A stretch of 64,000 bases of DNA, taken from Syncephalastrum monosporum B8922 (lineage: Eukaryota; Mucoromycota; Mucoromycetes; Mucorales; Syncephalastraceae). A program made the translations under genes and the position numbers. Below the pieces are notes generated by a model. It was not told where the DNA came from, searched no databases, and saw only the letters and a list, made by a program, of their open reading frames with translations. Positions 12,333-21,189 of this stretch are shown one piece after another (within the stretch, counting starts at the first letter, position 1; the number at the start of each line of letters is the position of its first letter). Location: positions 372,001-436,000 of the forward strand of contig JNEN01001227.1 of NCBI GenBank assembly GCA_000697355.1. The letters run 5' to 3'.

Positions 12333-12566
12333 ATGCGCTTCACAACTTCACTGTCACACTTGGCTATTCTCCTTATAATTGCCGTCACTGTAAATGGCGC
12401 ACCTATCGACCAAGACCAAGAAAATTCACAGATGACGCACGAGAAGAAGCACAAGACCACTGGACCAGTCAATACTGCCGGCGATGATGCTACTGAATCC
12501 TTGCATAAGCGTGCTGGCTTCTGTCCTATACCTGGTTATTATTATAAATTTGGACCTTGCACGTAG
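12333..12566 (+). CDS. Small secreted precursor with Kex2 site and C-terminal two-cysteine peptide
   Basis: Intron-less ORF of 77 residues. Residues 1 to about 22 form a signal peptide: a basic start (MRF), a hydrophobic core (LAILLIIAVTV) and a likely cleavage after VNG. A hydrophilic pro-region of about 38 residues, rich in D/E/K/T and Gln, ends in HKR, a dibasic Kex2-type site. The predicted mature peptide is the last 17 residues, AGFCPIPGYYYKFGPCT. Its cysteines at peptide positions 4 and 16 could close one disulfide loop, and it contains three consecutive tyrosines. This is the layout of fungal pheromone precursors and other Kex2-processed peptides, but I recognise no family. There is a single peptide copy and no CaaX box. 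Role unknown: signalling and antimicrobial activity are both only possibilities. Confidence 0.75.
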   Translation: MRFTTSLSHLAILLIIAVTVNGAPIDQDQENSQMTHEKKHKTTGPVNTAGDDATESLHKRAGFCPIPGYYYKFGPCT

Positions 12567-12918
12567 TACTGAAGTCTGCAGTACGGTTTGAAGACAAGTT
12601 AGAACATTCTTGTGCATGGAATAAGAGCTCCAAAGGATTTAGATATGCCCTATATCTTTACTATAGATTGAGGACACAAACATAATAGATCAAATTTTTG
12701 CAAAGGCACCATATATAAAACACACAAGAAATACGTTGGATAGTAAAGTCTTACATCAAATGAATATAATGGCTACAGACAATGCATAGATAGCTATACA
12801 CATGTATTTAAACAGGGCTTACTCTGCCTGTTATGCTTTTTATTCAGCTGTTGTGCCCTAGATGATACATTACATTCACAAAGAAATGAGGGTATGCTAT
12901 ATACAGTACAGAGATGCT
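12567..12918. other. Intergenic region, convergent 3' ends
   Basis: About 350 bp between the stop of the peptide gene and the stop of the Gemin5-like gene. AT-rich with no ORF of note. Confidence 0.5.
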
Positions 12919-15900
12919 TCAGTTTTGCTCTGTCTCTTCTTGTGCTTTCTTGAGCACTCTTTTGGAGAGAGTATCAATGTAGAGTTGTATGCGCTCCTCC
13001 GCCGTCGCGTCCTGGACCAGATGGGCCAGACAGGCCGACCAAAAGAGGCTTGATTCACGTTTGGAGCGTGAGAGGAGACTGAGTGCGATGGAGACCGAGC
13101 CGGAGCGGTTGGATCGTAAAAAGCTAAATCGTATCCAAGACATGAGTGTGTGCGTGGCCTATGCCAGTCTCCCTCTCTTATTTACCACATGGCCGCCATT
13201 TCATCCTTATTTTCGAGCTTGAGCAACTCGCCATATTCGGCAAACAAATCGCCAATAATGGAATCCGAACTGGGCAGACGCAAGCGTGCGATGGCAAGGG
13301 CCTCGCTGAGTAAGGAGGCGGCTCGGCAGACGCGTATGGCTTCATAGACGCGTGCGCACGCCAAGTAGCACGTTGCGGCTAGCCGGGCGTGGCCTTCTGC
13401 CTCGAGATTCCTCGCTTGTTTCTCCATGGCTCGCAGCCAAAGATCCTTGCCACCTAAGAAGAAGAAGAAGGAAAAAAAGTGCAAGACGTGGGTCAAGAGC
13501 CGTAAGGAAGAAATTTGTATCTTTTCTTCTTTTTTACCCATGGGACTAAGAGCCAGTGCGATCCAGTCACTGAGGCGGACGCGCCCCGACGTAGCCGCTG
13601 ATTTTTCCAGAGAGTCAAGGTGGCCGCGTATGGCGTCCAGGACGAGATGCGCATCTTGTGGTCCGCCGTCGCCCGAGAGCTGGTACAACGCATCGGTCTG
13701 GGATATGCTTTCGCTTTCGCGGGCTAGCCAGGTACGCACCGAGGTGGCGTCACCAAAGAATTGCTGGATGGCAGATAGACCGTCCGCGTCGTTCGACTCG
13801 GGGTATATGTCTTTTTCGTAGGCGCTCGCATCGATCTCTGCGGGTATCTTGCTCCGCACATGGGCGACGGACACCTCAACCTCGCTCCCAAGTACGTCGC
13901 CGGCGAGACAAACACATGCCCGTTGCAACGCGGCCAGACTCGTGCGATGTTTGGCGGCAGAGAGCATCCCAAAAAGAGTGGCTGTCTTTTTGCGCTTTTT
14001 GTCCGGTTCCGACGTTGATGAGGCGACGACATCCGTTCGCTTGGTGCCCTTGTGGGATGGCGTCATTTTCTTGGTAAGCTTCTGATACTCGGTCTTGCTT
14101 AGCGGTTCGTCTCGATCTAGGATAGATTGAGTAAATAGGGTGGATGTCCTTTTCGATGCCATTACCTATTATGCTTTTGTAGTCTGTATGCTTCCAGCTG
14201 TAGATGAATCGATCCTCGGCACTGGTGTAGAGCACATCATGGTCCCATGGGCTCCAGCAGACAGACAAAACCTTTGCACGGTGTTCCGAAAATTGGGCAA
14301 CGGGCGCATCCTTGCGCCAGACGCAAACAACTTCATCGGCCGAGCCAGACGCCAGATAGGCCTGTTCCAAGTGGTGACTCCATGCTAGGGCGCTGATCGG
14401 CCCCTTGTGACTGAATTCTTTGCTGCTGCACCAGTAGGATGGCGAGGTTTCAGGTACACCAGGGTCTGTCAGGCCTAGTTAACGTACATGCAAGAAGGTT
14501 CACAGGAATTTGTAGAAAACGGTGTTTACCTCCTATGATCTCTGGTCGTTTATCGCCCACCTCGTGAACAGCGATCCGCTTATCGTCGTACCCAACCGCA
14601 AGCTTGGCAGAGCCTGTATCTAACTCATTGATCAGGCATCATATGAATTTATGCTCCCTGGTACTTACGGCTCCATGCCAGCGACGTCACCCTGTTGGCA
14701 AAACAATCGGCGGTATAGAATAGCTTGAGCGTATCAAGCTTGTACACTTCGACAAGCCCATCTGTATGCCCAAGGGCGAGGAACGCACCTTGAGGATCGA
14801 CCCCCATACAGCAGCGACGCGTCTTGAGCTTGATCTGGAGGGTGGACATCCAATCTGGGTTGAGGGTCTCGATCTCGGCCGCGATATCCAAGGGCGGTTC
14901 ATCGAGCCGCTGCGGATTCAGCGCAAAAAGCTCGCCGTAGCCACCACAGGTAAGAAGCATGTCAGTCGGGCTGTCTTTAATTTTTGCCCAGGCGATCATG
15001 GGTGGATCGCCCTGGTTTCGGTGGTAGTGCTTGAAAAGACGACCGCCGCTGCTTTCCTTGACAATGTCGTACACGCCGATCCGACCGTACTCGGAGCTGT
15101 ACGCGACCAGACCTTCCACAGCCGGATGCCACTTGACCTGTGCGTACGTTCAGATGAGTTCTTACGAATGCTCTTTTTCTTTTACTTTGGGACCTTACAT
15201 CTCGGATCCTGCCTTTCATATTGCGCCACAGCGTACTATGGGGGTTACCGCTTTTGCCGAGCAGACTGTCTTTGTTTTCGCGCAGGATGCGGATGGTGCT
15301 ATCCCCCATGGCCACAGCGAGGGTATCGAGATTGGAGAGGGACATGTCGATGCTGTAAGGATAACTGTTGGGGCACACCACCTCGATGGATTTGGTGGGG
15401 GCATTCATGTCGGTGAGAATAATCTACAGACGTATAAGTCTAATGGCAGGTCAGGCGGCTTTTGATACGGACCCTATTATCCAAAGAGCTGGTGATGAGG
15501 TGCGTGGGTGATGCCCAGTGGAGCGTAAAGGCGACACGGCTGTGGACGTGTGCGGGCTGGAAGGTTTTTATCTTCTCCTTCTTGGTCACGTCACAGTAAT
15601 GAATTCGTCCCCTACGTCGAGTTTATCTTTTTTTAGCATGGATTCATCTGATCTGTGGGTGCTTACAGGTTGCCGGTAAAGAAGAGGTCGTTGCGCCATC
15701 GGGTGGACCAGCGGAGCTCAGGCCAGGAGGCCTGGCGTTGATTTTTAGGCGCGGCAGCAGCGAGGTGAGGGATCTCCTTGGTCCTGTAGATGCGTTCGTT
15801 GGGCACGTCCCAGATATGGATATCACGTGCATGTCTGTAGCTCGACGCAAGGAATGGCCACTCTGTGTCATTTGCTTTTTCCTGCCAGACAAGGGCGTGC

Positions 15901-16581
15901 ACAGCGTCATCACCGGATATCATTTGGTGGACCGTGGTCATTTTGAGGTCCTCGTCGATGCGTTCGATGTAGATCATGCCGTTTGCGTAGCCAATAGCGA
16001 GGTAGGTCTGGCCCTGGAGTAGCAAGGGAGCCATGCAGTGGACCTCGGACTGGACCTTGGCGTGCCGCTCGACGCGCGTGCCAAAGGCCTCCTGGACATA
16101 GATCACGCCCTGCTTGTCTCCTGAGGTAAGTGACTGGGTAAGTAGGTACAAAGACGGAAACATCCATATGTGGGGGTTTTACCTGATATGAGAACAGAGC
16201 CATCGCGGACGGACTGAATCACGGTGACATGCGCCTTTGAAGAATATCAAAAATAAGAAATTCATGCAAGCACTATGTTTTGATTACCTTGACATGCGTC
16301 GTATAAGTGGCAACGAGTTGCGAGTTGAGAAGAGAGAAGGCTCGAATGGTGGGGTCTTCACCTGCAACAAAGCAGATGGTGTTGGCCACGGTCAGAGCCG
16401 TGATCTGGCGCGTCGAGGCCAGAAAGGTCTTCACGAAACGGAGCGAGGCGAGATCCAGCAGGACGATGCGCTTTTGTGTGGCGTAGACGTAGTAGTTATG
16501 GGCCACCGTGGCTGCATGCGACGTGTACCAGTTGGGCGTGGGTGGGTAAGCGTGGCATGGCGGGTAGTCGACCTTGTTCAT
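12919..16581 (-). CDS. GEMIN5: Gemin5-like WD40-repeat protein
   Basis: In animals Gemin5 binds snRNA in the cytoplasm and delivers it to the SMN complex for Sm-core assembly. The start is ATG at 16581 (MNKVDYPP). The first line, YPPTPNWYTS followed by a WD-like repeat, resembles the conserved Gemin5 N-terminus. About a dozen exons (for example 16581-16288, 16234-16183, 16120-15667, an exon beginning at 15611, then blocks within 15430-13200 and 13130-12919) encode roughly 1,000 residues. WD repeats continue through LYTSAEDRFIYSWK and SGSADEVVCVWRKD (near 14300). After them come a Lys-rich linker and a helical, Ala/Leu-rich TPR-like half with ACARVYEAIRVC. The final exon is 13118 to 12919. Human Gemin5 is longer, about 1,500 residues. 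Identification rests on order of domains and N-terminal similarity. Confidence 0.68.
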
Positions 16582-16701
16582 GAAGGCTCTGTCCAAAAAT
16601 AAGGGAAAAAAGACACGTCTCGCGCGCGCGCGCTAAGCAGATTCAAATTGGTATTGATTTTCTATAACTTTTTCATTTTTTTCTTGTTTTTTTATTTTCC
16701 A
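16582..16701. promoter_or_regulatory. 120 bp divergent promoter of the Gemin5-like gene and RRP40, with a CG run
   Basis: Only 120 bp separate the two start codons. A pure CG dinucleotide run lies at 16621-16633, flanked on the right by a T-rich stretch leading to the RRP40 ATG. The two genes must share promoter DNA. Confidence 0.6.
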
Positions 16702-17520
16702 ATGGAGGACAACACTCGCGTGGTACTTCCCGGCGATCGGATCACCACCTCGGTCGATACAGAATCCCCGGTCGTGATTGGTCCTGGTCTGCGCCAGGAG
16801 GGCGAGCACATTGTCGCACTCAAGGCTGGTCTGCTCCGTCACATTCCCCAAGGCAATCGATGGTGGATCGAGAACAGTCAAAAGAGAGTCAGTCTTCTCG
16901 CTATGAACGATGATCCCACCACGCTCTTATACTTATACTCATATATGTATACACTGTAGTATGTGGCTGCTGCAGGCGAGTCTGTCCTGGGTGTTGTGAC
17001 AGGCCGCACAGCCGAGTTTTATCGACTGGATATCGGTACAGCCCACACCGCCATTTTGCCCGTCTTAGCTTTCGAGGGCGCGACGAAGCGCAACCGGCCC
17101 AACCTTGCCCTGCGCTCGCTCGTCTATTGCCACGTGACCATGGCCAACCCCGATATGGAGGCTGAATTGACGTGCGTCAACCCATCCACCAACCGGGCCG
17201 ACGGATTTGGTCCTCTTGAGGGCGGATTCGTCTTCAAATGTTCGCTGGGTCTCTGCAGAAGGTAAACAGGAAGAAGGGGAGTTTGGGGACAGGGCAACTA
17301 AGACCGTCGAGATAGATTGTTGAACCCTGCGACGCCCATTTTGCAGCTGCTCGGCCAGCACTTCCCATTCGAGATCGCGGTGGGCATGAACGGTCGCGTA
17401 TGGATCAACTCAAAAAGCACCAAGGATACCATTGCACTTATGAACGCTATCGAAGCATCCGAATACCTCAACACGGACGAGTGCAAAACCTTGGTCGATA
17501 ACCTCGTCAACTGCTCCTAA
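16702..17520 (+). CDS. RRP40: Exosome complex cap subunit Rrp40 (EXOSC3)
   Basis: RNA-binding cap subunit of the 3'-5' RNA exosome, acting in nuclear and cytoplasmic RNA processing and decay. Exons 16702-16887, 16960-17261 and 17316-17520 give 230 residues, a normal length. The order is an N-terminal domain (VVLPGDRI), an S1-like fold (VLGVVTGRTAEFYRLDIG) and a KH domain with the GxNGRVW signature (VGMNGRVWINS near residue 190). The first donor is GTCAGT rather than GTAAGT. The start follows a T-rich leader. Confidence 0.93.
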
Positions 17521-17762
17521 TGCCCACATGCGTTGCTGTACATAACTATCGTCTTTTCCCTCTCTTCCTTTTTTTTTCTCCTTGCATATAGATTACTCCA
17601 TTTTAATCTATCGATCCCGTCATCCTTTTTTTTTTTCACATATAAAAAAAGCATTCATCGTCCAGAAACGAACAAAGAAAAGAAAAGAGGGAAAAGAACA
17701 TTACAGAGTTTTTAATTTAGAACACGTCTCGAACCACCCCACTATGTAAAGTCGCCTCAATG

Positions 17763-19721
17763 CTAACTTGGCATCGGGCGCGCCGTATGGTCCATCATGG
17801 ATGAGAAACGGTTGCCGGCGTTGAGGGATATGACACCCTGCATGCCGAGGCCGGGCTGTGGCGAGTTATTCTGCCCTGCTGGGTTCATGTGGTGGTTACT
17901 TGCCGCGTCGGCTGCAATGTTCATGCGGGCCTTCATGGCCGAGCGTCGTTGCGAGTGCATAGGTTCATACGTCATGGACGAGGGAGTGCTGCTGCGGGTC
18001 GTGACGCCATTGACCATGCCTGCGTTCACCAGGAACTGCTCGTCTGAAACGTCGGGATCGGGTGGCACAGCGATGGCCGTGCGGTGCGTCTTTTGGGGCT
18101 CGCGGTCGGGCATCACCACCCCACGTCGGCCTCTTGCCTGTCTTCGTTTCCTCCTACACGCGTATGTCAGTACACTCGACGCTACCCGACACTGTATGTC
18201 CTACTGTACCTTGCGTCTCGCATGCGGTCCTTTTCAATCTTGTCAATTTCGAGGTCGGTCAGCTCAAGAATCACGGGTGTGAATCGGTCGATCGCGTCCA
18301 GATCGCGCCAGGTTGATTTGAGTGCAGGCAAGAAACTTTGCCGCAATTCATCGTCGGGAATACTTGATCCGTCAAAGTCGTACCCGACCAGCAGCAAGGA
18401 TTTGACAAACACATGGACTTGTTCACGGATCGAGTGAGCAATGGCCGTTCTAGTCGCTCGCGTAAGTCTCGCTGCCCTTCCCATGTCCTCCACACTAGTT
18501 CAACTTACTTGAATTCACCGCCCAATCCGAGATCGTTGGCGAGTGTGTCCGCGAATGCCTCAGGTGAGTTTTTCTGGCTATTGATATCCCATTCGAACTG
18601 GTCGATCAGCGCACGGTTTCCTACCGTGATATCCAGCTAAAAACGCGGGCGCAGCAGGATCAGTCACCTGTAGCTTGTTCCATTTCTATTTGCGTACCTT
18701 GATCAGCATGCGTAACTCATGATGTGATTTGGACCGTTTTTTGGACAGCTTTTCTGAGGATTCTCCTCCATCCTCCTCTTGCTCTACCACCCTTGCGGAG
18801 GGCGTTTCCTCCATCTCCTCCTCCTTGATATCCTTTTTGTTCAGAATCGCGAGCAGCTTATCTCGCGATGGCTTGTCGGTATCATCTGCCTTGACCATGC
18901 TACTTGCGTGTAAATAGTAATCATGGACTTGTTCCTGGATGCCACGTGCAATCTGTGGTGCAAAGGTTGCGGACGGCAGTTGCAGGTCTTCGCACATGAC
19001 TTCTGCAAACTGTTCAGGCGTGATGAGGGTTTCTAAATCCATACAAGTCAGACTCATCTCTCGATGTTCATCCTAAGAAGCACTCTCCATTTACCATTCA
19101 AGTTCCATGTAAATGTATCTCGCAGCTTGTAGCCGTCTATTTCCATTTCCAGTCGTATTGGCACCAGGTTATCTTCTTGTCGGGCTTGCTCAGCAAGATC
19201 GTCCAAACCACTAACCATCACGTGAATACAAAAAGGAAACAAAACATACATAGGATTCAAAAAACTCTACTTACAAACGGAACTCGCGTGTCTGGCGTGG
19301 TCTCTTGCGGTCGCGAGGGTATAATACACGGCTCTGGACGCCCGTCGCAGCGTTTCCGCAACCCGAGTAGCCCGCGCCAAAGGCAGCGACAGGGCCGGCG
19401 TGCAAGCGCAGACGTCGCTCGGCCTGCATGGCTTCGATTTCGCGCTTTTTTTCTTGGGCAATGAGATTATGTCGTTTGTGCTGCTGGTTCAGGGTCTCTT
19501 GATAGACCGAGTCGCGGTGCTGGTAGAGCTGCAGGTTCTTTCGGTCGGTTTCCGTCTTGGCAAGGATCGGCTCGACGTTGGGTGCGCTCGCGGAAGGCGC
19601 CGTTGCGGCTGGGACCACCGGCGGTCGAGCCGAAAGTTGAGCCGGTTGTCCATACACGGTTCCATTCGCGCCGTTCACGGCTTCCTGGGTGGCTGCAGCT
19701 TGTTGCTGCTGATGCTGATGC

Positions 19722-19755
<34 letters not shown>

Positions 19756-20182
19756 GCTGTTGCGCTGTTTGAGCAGCTGCCAAGGCCACACTGTTGACTG
19801 AGCCCGGTGCACCTGCATTCATGGCCTGGCCTGGAATCTGGACTGGCATGGGACGACCGTACATTGGGTGCTGTTGTGGAAGGTGCTGCTGCTGGGGGAA
19901 TGCTCGCTTTTGGGGCATGGGCGGGCGATGATGGAATGCATTAGGGTTGAGAGGGCTCTGCCGCGAGGCGGGGTCGGCCCACGCACTGTCCGGAGGTGGA
20001 GACGTGTTTGCAAAGAAGCTGTTGGGATTGGGAGGAAATGAGCCGGGTTGCTGCTGCTGCTGCTGTGGATGCTGCTGCTGCTGCTGCTGTTGTTGTTGCA
20101 TGCGTGCTTGCTGCTGCTGCATCGAATACATGGCAGCCAGTCGCTGCTGCTGTTGGAATTGCTGCTGTTGGAGCGGATTCAT
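17763..20182 (-). CDS. SNF5: SWI/SNF chromatin-remodelling subunit Snf5 (SMARCB1)
   Basis: Core nuclear subunit of SWI/SNF-type remodelling complexes. The protein has roughly 700 residues. Its first 300 are rich in Gln, with several pure Q runs and Pro/Asn segments. Next comes a basic helical stretch ([20 protein letters not shown]). The SNF5 domain follows in two related repeats: [24 protein letters not shown] with [13 protein letters not shown], then [19 protein letters not shown] with [13 protein letters not shown] charged Glu/Lys linker separates them. The C-terminal part carries [19 protein letters not shown] and a Met/Asn/Pro tail. The Q-rich N-terminus favours Snf5 over the shorter RSC paralogue Sfh1. 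Confidence 0.92.
19715..19764 (-). repeat. Polyglutamine repeat in SNF5 (TTG/CAA units)
   Basis: Uninterrupted TTG triplets on the plus strand encode a long Gln run on the minus strand. Further mixed CTG/TTG Gln tracts lie at about 20050-20165. Confidence 0.9.
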
Positions 20183-20737
20183 GTGGGGTCGATGGTGAAG
20201 CTTTCTTTTTCTTCTTTATAGACGAGACGAGACGAAACGAGACGAGACGAACAAGCAAAGAGGTGTGGAGTCTATGTACAGTTCAGTGGAAGTGGAATAA
20301 GATAGAAAATAAAGGTCAATGGAGTGGGGGATTATGAACAGCGAATCGTGTAATATACGATTGACAGAAAAGCTGTTTTCAAGTGGTGGCTGTTTTCGGA
20401 GAAGAGCACGCGTTTGCTCACACACACGCACACGCAGACTTGGCTTGAACGAGAGAGAGGAAGAGAGAAAGAAAGAGAGCAGCTCACGACGTGCGCCTTT
20501 CCCACCCAACCCAAATCGAATTTCCCTTCTGCCAGTTCAATAGCGGACTTTCGTTGCGTCATCAATGGCTTGCAATTGGCTCATTGCTGCCACTCTACAA
20601 AATATCAGATCAATGGGGCAAATAAATGCCAACCCGTTTCTCCCTTTAACCTCATCCAGGAACCAATTTCTGCCAAAATGCTTATCAGTGCAGCGCGATG
20701 CGATGCGACGCGACCTGCCATCGTGCCCATATACCGT
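20183..20737. other. Intergenic region upstream of SNF5
   Basis: Presumed SNF5 promoter and 3' end of the small minus-strand ORF at 20738. It contains a short repeat of GAGAC/GAAAC units near 20219-20250 and a CACACACG run near 20420. No supported gene. Confidence 0.5.
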
Positions 20738-21076
20738 CTATCTCTGTACCTTGTACGCTGCAGTGTGTGATACTGTCTTGATATTCTCGCTCGCATTGAG
20801 TTTCCGGCGCAACATATTGAGCAAAACTCCTTTAGTATAACCACGCTGCATGGCTGCATCCTCTAGCACTGAGTATCTGCAGTTACTCATCGCGTAATGG
20901 ATGATACCTATGCAGTATTCCATGCACTGGTTCATCCAAGCGATATGATGCTTACTAGCGCAGCCATATGTACGTGACAACAGACACAGATAGAATAGCA
21001 CATCTCTGATGAAAGGAATCCGTAATTGTATTTGTTTGCCCCTGAAGACCGTTTCCAGTGACTCCATCTGGGACAT
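20738..21076 (-). CDS. Hypothetical small protein between THO2 and SNF5
   Basis: An ATG-started frame (MSQMESLETVF) of 112 codons on the same strand as its neighbours, ending at VQR. It contains LSRTYGCAS and GYTKGVLLNMLRRKLNASE, which look protein-like, but no family is recognised. A consistent 48 bp intron (donor at 20955, acceptor at 20908) would keep the frame, so the gene may be spliced or not. The start lies about 110 bp after the THO2 stop, behind a long CT-rich tract that could be its leader. Low confidence without transcript data. Confidence 0.4.
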   Translation of the reverse strand: MSQMESLETVFRGKQIQLRIPFIRDVLFYLCLLSRTYGCASKHHIAWMNQCMEYCIGIIHYAMSNCRYSVLEDAAMQRGYTKGVLLNMLRRKLNASENIKTVSHTAAYKVQR

Positions 21077-21112
21077 TGCAGAAGAATGCAAAAGAAAGCA
21101 AAAGAAAGAGAA

Positions 21113-21114
<2 letters not shown>

Positions 21115-21143
<29 letters not shown>
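21115..21143. repeat. GA/CT dinucleotide-rich tract
   Basis: GAGA-type run between the THO2 stop codon and the small ORF at 20738-21076. On the minus strand it is a polypyrimidine tract just upstream of that ORF. Confidence 0.8.
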
Positions 21144-21189
21144 AAGGGAGAAAGAGTACATACATCAGAAAGAAAAAAAAGTAGACCGT

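Noticed and set aside
17729..17742. GGTTCGAGAC on the minus strand, similar to a tRNA T-loop
   Set aside because: No acceptor stem, D-arm or anticodon arm can be placed around it. It lies in the SNF5 3' flank.
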